The notes under the pieces are model-generated. The model was not told where the DNA came from and made no database searches. It was given only the letters and a program-made list of their open reading frames with translations. A stretch of 64,000 nucleotides of DNA, from NCBI GenBank assembly GCA_937924505.1, contig CALDSR010000006.1, positions 8,376 to 72,375 on the forward strand. The letters are read 5' to 3'. Below are positions 7,878-16,794 of this stretch, in pieces. The number at the start of each line of letters is the position of its first letter. Position 1 is the stretch's first letter. Source of the DNA: an uncultured Granulosicoccus sp. GTDB lineage: Bacteria; Pseudomonadota; Gammaproteobacteria; Granulosicoccales; Granulosicoccaceae. A program made the translations under genes and the position numbers.

Positions 7878-8689
7878 TGCCTGAGTTACCAGAGGTTGAA
7901 ACCACCCGGCGCGGTATCGAACCACATCTGCGCAACAAAACCATCGTCTCCGTTCTGGTTCATGACAAACGATTACGTTGGCCAGTACCCAATGCTGTGC
8001 AACAGCTCGCCGGCGAACGCATAAACAGTGTTGACCGACGCGGCAAATACATTCTGATCAATACACGCGCGGGTAGTGCCTTGATACATCTCGGCATGTC
8101 GGGCAGTTTGCGCATCTGCTCATCGAATGATCCTTTGAAGAAACACGACCACGTAGAAATCATCATGTCCAGTGGCCAGATACTCCGCTTGCATGATCCG
8201 CGTCGCTTTGGCTGCTTTCTTTGGCAAGCCGTTGACGCGCCGGCACACGCACTACTGGCGTCACTGGGACCGGAACCTCTAACCGATGCATTCAATGCAG
8301 ACTATCTCTTCAAAAGCACGCGCAAACGCCAGCTGGCTATCAAGAACCTGATCATGAACAGCGCTGTGGTCGTCGGTGTCGGCAATATCTATGCAAGTGA
8401 ATCTTTATTCCTGGCCGGTATTCGTCCTGGCCGTGCCGCCCGAAGGGTGACGCGCAAAGAAACCACACTGCTGGTCGACACGATCAAGACCGTACTCGCG
8501 CGTTCGATCGAACAAGGCGGTACCACCCTGCGCGACTTCGTCAATAGCGACGGTAATCCGGGTTACTTCAAGCAATCACTACACGTCTATGGCCGCGAAG
8601 GTGAACCGTGCACCGCGTGCGGCAGCACCATACGTCAACGGGTGATTGGCCAACGATCAACCTTTTACTGTACCCAGTGCCAACAATGA
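7877..8689 (+). CDS. mutM: formamidopyrimidine-DNA glycosylase MutM (Fpg)
   Basis: Base-excision repair enzyme that removes 8-oxoguanine and formamidopyrimidines and then cleaves the strand by beta/delta elimination. The 270-residue product starts MPELPEVETTRRG, giving the catalytic Pro and Glu after Met removal. The DNA-binding helix-two-turn-helix region includes NLIMNSAVVVGVGNIYASE, and a C-terminal zinc finger has two CxxC pairs (CTAC and CTQC). It overlaps the upstream gene by one base and shares ATGA with the downstream oxidase. Confidence 0.97.
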   Translation: MPELPEVETTRRGIEPHLRNKTIVSVLVHDKRLRWPVPNAVQQLAGERINSVDRRGKYILINTRAGSALIHLGMSGSLRICSSNDPLKKHDHVEIIMSSGQILRLHDPRRFGCFLWQAVDAPAHALLASLGPEPLTDAFNADYLFKSTRKRQLAIKNLIMNSAVVVGVGNIYASESLFLAGIRPGRAARRVTRKETTLLVDTIKTVLARSIEQGGTTLRDFVNSDGNPGYFKQSLHVYGREGEPCTACGSTIRQRVIGQRSTFYCTQCQQ

Positions 8690-9804
8690 TTCAGACAGCC
8701 GCCGATCAGAATCAATGTGACATCGTCATCATCGGGGCGGGACTCGCAGGCCTGACGGCCGCGGTCGTTTGTCATGAAAACGGGCTCGACGTTCGCGTGC
8801 TTGAAGCACAGTCAAGAATTGGCGGGCGCGTGCACTCAGTCTATACACAGGCCAGCGACACCTTGATCAAAAACATGCATGTCGCTGATCTTGGCCCGAC
8901 TTGGGTATGGGCCAAGTATCAACCATTGGTGCGGCAATGGCTGCAAGCACTTGACATTGAGTTGATGCCGCAGTTCGAACAAGGCCAGGGCCTGCTTGAT
9001 CGCGATCAGAATCAACGCGCCGAACCTTGGCCATTGCCGGGGCAGGATGGTATGACGCGCATTCGGGGTGGCCCTCAAGCCATCATCAACGCGCTGTACG
9101 CCAAGCTGCCACGCAACACGGTTAGCCTCGATAGCCCGGTCAGCGCAATCAGCGCCGAGAGCAAGCAACTGAAAGTAACCGCTGACTCCTGTCAGGTGTC
9201 AGCACGGCATGTCATTGTGGCAACACCGCTACCGATCGCCGCCCACAGCATCAACTTCTCACCCGCCTTGCCCGAAGCGATGACCCAACTGATGCAAAGT
9301 ACAGCCACCTGGATGGCACAACAGGCAAAGGTCGTCATTCAGTACGCAGACGCTTTCTGGCGAGCGCAAGGCTTGTCCGGTCGGATCGCCAGTCAAGTAG
9401 GCCCCTTGGCAGAAACGCATGATCATTCAACGGAGAAAGGTAGTCCTGCGGCGCTGTTTGGCTTTATGGGTGTCCCATACCATTTGCGTGAGCAGCATCG
9501 ACACGAATTACCCGCGGCCATCACCGCGCAACTGATTCGCGTCTTTGGTGAATCAGCATCCGAACCTGAACATATTTACATTGAAGATTGGGCCGACAAT
9601 CCGTGGATCTGCAGTCATGGCGAAAAAAACGGCCGTGGTCAACATCCGTCCGTGCTGGCACAGATTACCCGCGATACTTTTCTGCAAGGTCGTCTGCACT
9701 TTGCTGTCAGCGAGACGTCGGCAGTCAGTCCTGGCTTGATTGAAGGTGCCTTGCATGCCGGCGAATCAACAGCGCGACGGATAATCAAGGGCAAGCAAAA
9801 GTAG
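8686..9804 (+). CDS. FAD-dependent amine oxidase family protein
   Basis: A 372-residue flavoprotein starting at the ATG at 8686 that overlaps the mutM stop. The N-terminal Rossmann motif DIVIIGAGLAGLTAA and the following glutamate in VLEAQSRIGGRVHS bind FAD. LGPTWVW and the C-terminal ...HFAVSETSAVSPGLIEGALHAGE are typical of the monoamine oxidase-like family. The substrate cannot be told from sequence. It is the last gene of the 4.3-9.8 kb unit. Coupling to mutM may be only positional. Confidence 0.85.
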   Translation: MIQTAADQNQCDIVIIGAGLAGLTAAVVCHENGLDVRVLEAQSRIGGRVHSVYTQASDTLIKNMHVADLGPTWVWAKYQPLVRQWLQALDIELMPQFEQGQGLLDRDQNQRAEPWPLPGQDGMTRIRGGPQAIINALYAKLPRNTVSLDSPVSAISAESKQLKVTADSCQVSARHVIVATPLPIAAHSINFSPALPEAMTQLMQSTATWMAQQAKVVIQYADAFWRAQGLSGRIASQVGPLAETHDHSTEKGSPAALFGFMGVPYHLREQHRHELPAAITAQLIRVFGESASEPEHIYIEDWADNPWICSHGEKNGRGQHPSVLAQITRDTFLQGRLHFAVSETSAVSPGLIEGALHAGESTARRIIKGKQK

Positions 9805-9826
9805 ACAACAACACAGAACACAGAGC

Positions 9827-9861
9827 AGAGAACAGAGAACAGAGAACAGAGAACAGAGAAC
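9827..9861. repeat. heptanucleotide tandem repeat (AGAGAAC)x5
   Basis: Five perfect copies of AGAGAAC run from 9827 to 9861, preceded by degenerate copies from about 9813. The repeat is non-coding, 22 bases after the oxidase stop, in a 137-base gap before the convergent ferredoxin gene. It is a simple-sequence locus likely to vary in copy number. Confidence 0.95.
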
Positions 9862-9941
9862 ACAAACCAAAAACCGAACACCTGGCAGGTCGCCTGGTAG
9901 ATCGCCAAGCCGATGCCTTCAGGCTCACATTCCCTCGGCTG

Positions 9942-10693
<752 letters not shown>

Positions 10694-10763
10694 GGGAATT
10701 TCCTGCACGAACAGTTCGCATCAGTGTACCGCTAACCGCGTTGACTACGCGATCCTTGCGCGT

Positions 10764-11375
10764 TTAATTCCGTGACGCTGATACAAATTCGAGCAGCCAG
10801 GCGCTCACATCGCCATAGTGTCTTGCCTTGGCCATCGAATAACCAGGCGGAAGCTGCCCATCAATCAACTCACCTGCAGGGCCTTCAACATAAACCATTG
10901 CACCGTCGTGCAGATGCCCGTCGGCGAGCGCCTCAAGCGTCGGTCGTTGCAGATGGTGAGCAAACGGTGGATCGACAAAGACAATATCGAAAGGCGATCC
11001 AGTCCGAGTGGCGAGAAAATCTTCCGCGGCGCCACGCTCGAGAACCAGTCGACCCGCATGAGGCCAGCTGGCGACGACCTCAGACAAAGACCTGGCAGCT
11101 TCGACATCCTTTTCGATCAAGGTAACAAACGCCGCACCGCGCGAGACCGCTTCTATGCCGAGCGCTCCGGTACCAGCGAACAGATCGAGACATCGACTGC
11201 CGGCAATCCGCGATTGCAGCCAATTGAACAGTGTTTCCCGCTGTCGATCGCCGGTCGGTCGCAGTCCCTGGACATCAACCACTCCCAGTTTTCGTCCACG
11301 GAAACTACCGCCGATGATACGAACCTGCCCGGCGGACTTGCTCCTTGGTTTCGTTCTACTAGGGTTTGAAGGCAC
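10764..11375 (-). CDS. rsmD: 16S rRNA (guanine966-N2)-methyltransferase RsmD
   Basis: Methylates G966 of 16S rRNA using SAM. The 203-residue product has the N-terminal RIIGGSFRGRKLGV motif, the SAM-binding DLFAGTGALGIEAVSRG, and the catalytic DPPF in VFVDPPFAHH near residue 135. The start is most likely GTG at 11373-11375. It is divergent from ftsY, an arrangement conserved in gammaproteobacteria. Confidence 0.94.
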   Translation of the reverse strand: MPSNPSRTKPRSKSAGQVRIIGGSFRGRKLGVVDVQGLRPTGDRQRETLFNWLQSRIAGSRCLDLFAGTGALGIEAVSRGAAFVTLIEKDVEAARSLSEVVASWPHAGRLVLERGAAEDFLATRTGSPFDIVFVDPPFAHHLQRPTLEALADGHLHDGAMVYVEGPAGELIDGQLPPGYSMAKARHYGDVSAWLLEFVSASRN

Positions 11376-11481
11376 GGTGTTACGATGTGGCGGCTATCCA
11401 GGGTCAATAATACCGATTGCCTGGGCCCCAGGTCGCGATATCCTCAATCGACAAGCCTTTATTTTAAGCAACAGCAAAAGC

Positions 11482-12504
11482 ATGGGAATTTTTAGTTTCC
11501 TCTCTCGTCAGAAAGCCGCCAAGGAAGCCGCCCGCACGGCAGCCGTAGAGTCGGCCAACGCTGACGCCCCCGATTCAACTGAGCCGGAGCTTGATACCAA
11601 GCTTGCCAGGACGCGCAGCCGATTCCGCGACAATCTCCTCGGCTTTTTCCTTGGCAAGACAAAAATCGACGAGGAGCTTCTGGAGGAGCTCGAGAGCCAG
11701 CTGATCATGGCGGATGTCGGTATGGATGCGACCGCGCGCATCATGGATGCACTAAACACACAAGTATCGCGGGCAGACGTCGGTGATCCGGACGCATTGC
11801 GCGCTGCATTGCGTCGCGAATTGACCACCTTGCTTGAGCCTGTTGAATCCCCGCTGGAAATTCCCGACAGCGATTCACCGTTTGTCATTCTGGTGGTCGG
11901 CGTTAACGGCTCTGGCAAAACAACCACCATCGGCAAGCTGGCCAAGCAACTGATCGATGGCGGGATGAGTGTCATGCTGGCCGCTGGCGACACCTTTCGC
12001 GCAGCCGCTGTAGAACAACTACAGACCTGGGGTGAACGCAATGAGGTGCAGGTGGTATCACAAGGCAGTGGTGCCGACTCTGCGTCAGTTATCTTCGACG
12101 CCCTGCAATCGGCGAAAGCACGCGGCATTGATGTACTCATTGCCGATACTGCGGGTCGCCTGCATACACAGGCAAACCTCATGGAAGAATTGCAAAAGGT
12201 CAAACGCGTATTGGGCAAACTGGACCCGACTGCGCCACAGGAAACTTTGATCGTTCTCGACGGTGGCACCGGACAGAATGCGCTTAGCCAGGCAGAGCAG
12301 TTTCACACAGCCATGCAACTGACCGGTATGGTAATCACCAAACTCGATGGCACGGCCAAGGGCGGCATCGTGTTTGCGATTGCCGAGAAACTCAAATTGC
12401 CGATTCGCTTCATTGGCGTCGGTGAACAAGTTGCTGATCTCGAAGTGTTCGAGGCGAACCGCTTTGTCGATGCGTTGATCGAACCCAATGATCATCAAGC
12501 ATAA
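11482..12504 (+). CDS. ftsY: signal recognition particle receptor FtsY
   Basis: Membrane-associated GTPase that docks the SRP-ribosome complex at the Sec translocon. From the ATG at 11482 it has 340 residues: a short A region (residues 1-45) beginning with the amphipathic MGIFSFLSR, a four-helix N domain (about 45-125) and a G domain with GVNGSGKTT (140-148), DTAGRL (222-227) and TKLDGTAKGG (286-295). The A region is much shorter than in E. coli. It leads the ftsY-ftsE-ftsX-rpoH cluster. Confidence 0.96.
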   Translation: MGIFSFLSRQKAAKEAARTAAVESANADAPDSTEPELDTKLARTRSRFRDNLLGFFLGKTKIDEELLEELESQLIMADVGMDATARIMDALNTQVSRADVGDPDALRAALRRELTTLLEPVESPLEIPDSDSPFVILVVGVNGSGKTTTIGKLAKQLIDGGMSVMLAAGDTFRAAAVEQLQTWGERNEVQVVSQGSGADSASVIFDALQSAKARGIDVLIADTAGRLHTQANLMEELQKVKRVLGKLDPTAPQETLIVLDGGTGQNALSQAEQFHTAMQLTGMVITKLDGTAKGGIVFAIAEKLKLPIRFIGVGEQVADLEVFEANRFVDALIEPNDHQA

Positions 12505-12540
12505 TCACTGTTCCAAAGAGTATTCCGAGGCGTCCAACAC

Positions 12541-13254
12541 ATGATTCGGTTTGATGCGGTCAGTCTTGAGTACCAGCCCGGGCGCTTTGCCTTGCGCGAT
12601 GTCTCTTTTGCGATGGCGCCGGGCTCATTCACATTCCTGACCGGCCATTCTGGCGCCGGCAAAAGTTCTCTACTCAAACTCATTGCTTGTCTGGAACGGC
12701 CGACCAGCGGCGACATCCACATCGGCAACATTGCCTACAGCTCTCTGAGTGCTCGCCAGGAGCCGACATTAAGACAACAAATGGGCATTGTCTTTCAGGA
12801 CAACCAGTTACTGCATGACCGCAACGTCTTTGACAACGTAGCCTTGCCGCTGATCATCGGTGGCTACCGCTATGCAGACATCAAGAAACGCGTGTCTGCG
12901 GCGTTGGACAAGGTAGCGCTGTCGCACAAGGCTTTTGACAAACCCCTGTCACTGTCCGGTGGCGAGCAACAACGGGTCGGTATTGCCCGTGCCGTTGTGG
13001 CACGTCCGAAGCTGCTGCTCGCCGATGAACCCACCGGCAATCTCGACGCCGATATCAGCGCCGATATCATGCGCTTGTTGATGCAGTTCAATGCATCGGG
13101 CGTCACAGTATTGTTTGCCACCCATGATGAGACCTTGTTGCAGGCCTTCGATTACCCGCAGCTGACCTTGCAACATGGGCGTATCGTTGATAGCTCGAGA
13201 CGCACAGCGCGGGTCGCTCGCCGCAGTGCGCCCATCCGTGAGCCCAATCCATGA
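12541..13254 (+). CDS. ftsE: cell division ATP-binding protein FtsE
   Basis: ATPase of the FtsEX complex, which activates septal peptidoglycan hydrolases. Walker A is GHSGAGKSS, the signature [14 protein letters not shown], and Walker [13 protein letters not shown]. At 237 residues it is slightly longer than usual because of a basic C-terminal tail. Its stop overlaps the ftsX start (ATGA). Confidence 0.97.
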   Translation: MIRFDAVSLEYQPGRFALRDVSFAMAPGSFTFLTGHSGAGKSSLLKLIACLERPTSGDIHIGNIAYSSLSARQEPTLRQQMGIVFQDNQLLHDRNVFDNVALPLIIGGYRYADIKKRVSAALDKVALSHKAFDKPLSLSGGEQQRVGIARAVVARPKLLLADEPTGNLDADISADIMRLLMQFNASGVTVLFATHDETLLQAFDYPQLTLQHGRIVDSSRRTARVARRSAPIREPNP

Positions 13255-14207
13255 AAGACCGTAACCCAGAAGATGGCGCTGCAGGCGCCGCGTGGACCTA
13301 TCGCAAACGCGGCTATGCGCTGGCCACCAGCCTGCGGCAAATACGCTTGCGAAAATTTGCCAGCCTGTCCACCTTGTTGGTACTCGGCGTCACCTTGTCA
13401 CTGCCAGTGATGCTGACATTCGCAGCGGGCACACTGTCAAAGCTCGGAACACGTGGCGTAGAAGGTGAAAGCCTGACCTTGTATCTCGATATGTCAGTCA
13501 GTGACCTGGACGGTGCAACGCTTTCCCGAACACTGCTTGGACGCGCTGGTATACGCGATACCCGTTACGTCTCACGCGACGAGGCGCTGGCAGAATTCAC
13601 AGCGAAATCCGATGTTGGCGCCGCCCTGGAGGCACTCGGTGACAACCCCCTGCCCGGTGCCATCATTGTGTTCCCTGATAGCAACACGCTCTCCGCAACA
13701 CGGGTCGAACTGCTGGCCAACGGCCTGAGGAAACTACCCGAAGTAGCGCAGGTGCAGTTTGATCTCCGCTGGGTCAAGCGATTACATGCAGTTGTGTCAC
13801 TGATCCGTCTGGTCGGTGGCCTGCTGGCCGTCTTCCTGACCCTGACCGCCCTGATGGTCATCGGCAACACGATTCGACTCGAGCTGATCCGACGCCGACA
13901 TGAAATGGAGGTGGCCAGCCTGCTCGGCGCCAGCCGCCAATTCATGCATCGCCCCATCTTGTACACCGGTGCGCTGTACGGCTTCCTGGGTGGCCTGGTT
14001 GCCGCAGGCATCGCCTTGTGGGCGTTCTATGCCCTGCGCCAGCCTGCAAATGATCTATCACGACTCTATGAAAGCGCCTTCCGCCTGGAAATGCCAAGTG
14101 TTTCACACTTTTTAACCATTCTGGGCGTGGCTACGCTGTTGGGCCTGATTGGCGCCGTAACCAGTTTATATCGCCCTTCACGTCAGTTAATCTCGTCACA
14201 AAAATAA
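13251..14207 (+). CDS. ftsX: cell division permease FtsX
   Basis: Membrane partner of FtsE. The 318-residue product has a first membrane helix around residues 43-62, a periplasmic domain (about 65-185) that in the family engages amidase activators, and three further helices near 190-215, 243-265 and 285-305. The conserved cytoplasmic coupling segment ELIRRRHEMEVASLLGAS is present. It overlaps ftsE by four bases. Confidence 0.96.
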   Translation: MKDRNPEDGAAGAAWTYRKRGYALATSLRQIRLRKFASLSTLLVLGVTLSLPVMLTFAAGTLSKLGTRGVEGESLTLYLDMSVSDLDGATLSRTLLGRAGIRDTRYVSRDEALAEFTAKSDVGAALEALGDNPLPGAIIVFPDSNTLSATRVELLANGLRKLPEVAQVQFDLRWVKRLHAVVSLIRLVGGLLAVFLTLTALMVIGNTIRLELIRRRHEMEVASLLGASRQFMHRPILYTGALYGFLGGLVAAGIALWAFYALRQPANDLSRLYESAFRLEMPSVSHFLTILGVATLLGLIGAVTSLYRPSRQLISSQK

Positions 14208-14241
14208 ACCTTTGCCAACTTAACCTATTGTTTTTACATAA

Positions 14242-14247
14242 TATAAT
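14242..14247 (+). promoter_or_regulatory. candidate -10 box for rpoH
   Basis: A perfect TATAAT in an AT-rich patch, 132 bases before the rpoH start. No good -35 hexamer sits at 17 bases. TATAAC at 14268-14273 is an alternative -10 closer to the CIRCE element. Confidence 0.35.
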
Positions 14248-14310
14248 ACAAATCGCTTCGGCCTCCGTATAACCGATCAAGTCTCAATTTCCGCGGAACT
14301 ATGCCGCTCA

Positions 14311-14337
14311 TTAGCACTCTTACGTACCGAGTGCTAA
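14311..14337 (+). promoter_or_regulatory. CIRCE operator (HrcA-binding) in the rpoH leader
   Basis: TTAGCACTC (14311-14319), a 9-base spacer, then GAGTGCTAA (14329-14337): an exact match to the CIRCE consensus TTAGCACTC-N9-GAGTGCTAA recognised by the heat-shock repressor HrcA. It ends 27 bases before the AAGGAG (14365-14370) of rpoH, so it lies in the transcript leader or core promoter. HrcA repression of rpoH is inferred; hrcA is not in the window. Confidence 0.92.
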
Positions 14338-14378
14338 AATTTAGGCCGTGGAATTTACGATCAAAAGGAGAACCACAA

Positions 14379-15248
14379 ATGAGTAACGCCCTGACTGTCA
14401 ATCAGAATGCCATGCCGCTGCCGGTCATCGCTGATGATCTGAACAGCTATCTGGCGAAAATTTCCTCGATAGAGCTGTTGTCTGTCGAACAGGAACAATC
14501 CCTGGCGCGTCGGTTACGCGATCAGGAAGACCTCGACGCTGCGCGTCAGCTGGTCATGTCGCAACTACGCTTTGTCGTGCATATCGCACGCAGCTACAAG
14601 GGCTATGGTCTGCCGATGGCCGATCTGGTCCAGGAAGGCAATATTGGCTTGATGAAAGCCGTCAAGCGATTTGACCCCGATGTCGGCGTGCGCTTGATTT
14701 CGTTTGCTGTCCACTGGATCCGAGCCGAGATTCACGAATACGTGATTCGTAACTGGCGCATCGTCAAGGTCGCCACGACCAAAGCCCAGCGCAAACTCTT
14801 CTTCAAACTCAGGAGCGCGAAGAAGCAACTGAACTGGTTCAGCCAGGATGAAGTGAACGCGGTTGCCGAGGATCTGGGTGTCGATGCAAAGGTGGTGGTC
14901 GAAATGGAGTCGCGCATGCATGGTCATGATGCCGCTTTCGATGCACCTGCGGGTAGCAGCGATGACAGATTGAGCCTGGCGCCGGCAGAACTCTTGTTCA
15001 AAGAACAGGAAGATCCGTCCATGGTGCTCGAGAGGAGTGACGACACCGACCATTCACATGCGGGTCTTGCCGAGGGTCTTGCGATTCTCGATGATCGGAG
15101 CCGCACGATTCTCGAACGCCGCTGGTTGAGTGATACCAAGTCGACCTTGCATGAATTGGCCGACGAGTTCGATGTTTCAGCCGAACGCATTCGCCAGATT
15201 GAAAAAGCAGCGATGAAAAAGATCAAAGGACATTTACTCGCTGCCTGA
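14379..15248 (+). CDS. rpoH: RNA polymerase sigma-32 factor RpoH
   Basis: Heat-shock sigma factor, 289 residues from the ATG at 14379, with AAAAGGAG at 14363-14370. Region 2 includes DLVQEGNIGLMKAVKRFDP and SFAVHWIRAEIHEYV. The RpoH box reads QRKLFFKLR where E. coli has QRKLFFNLR. Region 4 ends with the helix-turn-helix STLHELADEFDVSAERIRQ. It follows ftsYEX, the conserved gammaproteobacterial order, but has its own leader with a perfect CIRCE element and ends at a strong terminator. Confidence 0.97.
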   Translation: MSNALTVNQNAMPLPVIADDLNSYLAKISSIELLSVEQEQSLARRLRDQEDLDAARQLVMSQLRFVVHIARSYKGYGLPMADLVQEGNIGLMKAVKRFDPDVGVRLISFAVHWIRAEIHEYVIRNWRIVKVATTKAQRKLFFKLRSAKKQLNWFSQDEVNAVAEDLGVDAKVVVEMESRMHGHDAAFDAPAGSSDDRLSLAPAELLFKEQEDPSMVLERSDDTDHSHAGLAEGLAILDDRSRTILERRWLSDTKSTLHELADEFDVSAERIRQIEKAAMKKIKGHLLAA

Positions 15249-15312
15249 GGCGCCTGAGCCATGCTATCGCCTGAAACAGTGGCGGTAGCATCCGCTTTAA
15301 AAAAGCTTGAAC

Positions 15313-15336
15313 AACCGCCTTCGGGCGGTTTTTTTT
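15313..15336 (+). terminator. rho-independent terminator after rpoH
   Basis: AACCGCC (15313-15319) and GGCGGTT (15324-15330) enclose a stable TTCG tetraloop and are followed by a run of T. Confidence 0.92.
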
Positions 15337-15518
15337 GGGCCCGCTTTTGACCAGATCCTCTGCCTGCCACTGTCAAAAGCACAGGGGATCCTTGTTGCTC
15401 TGTAGACCTTGCTACTCTGTATATGAAAGGCATGACTCCTGCTTGGTGCAGGTGATAGTGCCGGAAGAGACACTGTGTTTGCAGCTGTACGAACGTTGAC
15501 TGGCGGGTGGTTGAGCGC

Positions 15519-16700
15519 ATGAATATTACAAGGCAGGATATTGATCATGCACTCCGGAATCAAGAATTCGAATTGCAATACCAGCCCAAGGTAAATTTTC
15601 TGAAAGGGAGCATTTCAGGAGCAGAATGTCTGATCCGATGGAACCATCCTGTCGAGGGGTTTATTTCACCTGATCACTTTATTCCGCTGGCAGAAAAATC
15701 AGGCTTGATTACTGATATCACCGCGCAAATTGCGAATATGGCAATCAGCGCTAGTAACGAGTTGAAAGCAGACGGCTTTGCCGGAAGTCTGGCCATCAAT
15801 ACATCACCGCTGGATTTTAAAAATAATACGATTATCGATATCCTTCAGGATGCTCTCGATCAAAAATATGTCTCACCTGATGAAATACAAATTGAGCTCA
15901 CGGAAACGGCGACCCTAACCAACCTGAATGAAATTTTGCCGCGTCTTCATCTGATCACTGATATGGGTTTCAAACTAGTCATGGATGATTTTGGCACCGG
16001 ATATTCTTCAATTGACCTGCTAAGCCAACTACCGTTTTCAGCACTGAAAGTTGATCAGGGTGTTATAGGTCGAATGGCAGAATCCACAAAAAACCTGAAC
16101 ATCGTCAATATGGTCATCAACATGGCAAGAACATTACGTATGGATGTTGTCGCTGAAGGTGTTGAAGACAAAAGCACTTACCATTTTCTGGCATATGCCG
16201 GTTGTCTGGAAGCACAAGGCTACTGGATCAGCAAACCATTGCCTTTTGGCGCATTCAAAAAGCTTACAGCGAGCGAACCTCGATATCCTTCTTCGCACTT
16301 GGGAATGATTTACCATGCCCATTTGAACAATGTCTATTTTCGAAAATCTGTATTGGATGCAGTACTGTATACAAACTGCGACATCGACTTGAATATGATA
16401 TCCGTGGCAAAGCCCGACATTCATTTCGAACCAGAAGACTCACGTCTGGGCCAATGGTATTACGGCATCGGCCAGGAATTGGCAGATCGTCCAAATTTTC
16501 AGGCAATCGAAGAGCCACACCGAAAATTGCATGAAATCGGGGCGGTGCTTTTACAGTCCGAACCTGGAAATTCAAACGAAATGATTCTGGCCTTTAACGA
16601 ATCATTCGAAGCAGTAAACAAATGTTTGCATTTACTGGAAGCTGAATTGATGGCCGAAGAAAACTTGAAGCTTTTGCAAGAGCAACCAAAGCCAGCTTGA
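15519..16700 (+). CDS. EAL-domain cyclic-di-GMP phosphodiesterase with C-terminal CZB-like domain
   Basis: A 393-residue cytosolic protein. Residues 10-245 form an EAL domain with the catalytic glutamate in AECLIRW (E36; the motif reads ECL rather than EAL), N94, E126, the pair D156/D157 in MDDFGTGYSS, K177, E213 in AEGVED and Q233, so c-di-GMP hydrolysis is likely. Residues 260-380 resemble a chemoreceptor zinc-binding (CZB) domain: H268, then DSRLGQWYYG at 307-316, then H334 and H338. The usual CZB cysteine is serine (S308). No membrane segment is seen. ATG 15519 is chosen over GTG 15507. It is convergent with the sensor kinase gene. Confidence 0.88.
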   Translation: MNITRQDIDHALRNQEFELQYQPKVNFLKGSISGAECLIRWNHPVEGFISPDHFIPLAEKSGLITDITAQIANMAISASNELKADGFAGSLAINTSPLDFKNNTIIDILQDALDQKYVSPDEIQIELTETATLTNLNEILPRLHLITDMGFKLVMDDFGTGYSSIDLLSQLPFSALKVDQGVIGRMAESTKNLNIVNMVINMARTLRMDVVAEGVEDKSTYHFLAYAGCLEAQGYWISKPLPFGAFKKLTASEPRYPSSHLGMIYHAHLNNVYFRKSVLDAVLYTNCDIDLNMISVAKPDIHFEPEDSRLGQWYYGIGQELADRPNFQAIEEPHRKLHEIGAVLLQSEPGNSNEMILAFNESFEAVNKCLHLLEAELMAEENLKLLQEQPKPA

Positions 16701-16794
16701 AGTTGGCAAAGACCAATCTTTCATCGAGAACAACGGTTCAGCAAAATAGAGAATTTCTATTGCGTTCGTTGCAGTCAATCACCAGGTACACTCC

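Noticed and set aside
9639..9908. Minus-strand frame with a repeated Phe-Ser-Val-Leu pattern
   Set aside because: Produced by the heptamer repeat and by the antisense of the amine oxidase gene.
11155..11481. N-terminal extension of ftsY overlapping rsmD
   Set aside because: The extra 109 residues are antisense to rsmD; the amphipathic MGIFSFLSR start at 11482 is the family N-terminus.
16746..16760. ATAGA-GAATT-TCTAT dyad between the EAL and kinase genes as a terminator
   Set aside because: Weak AT-rich stem and no following T run.
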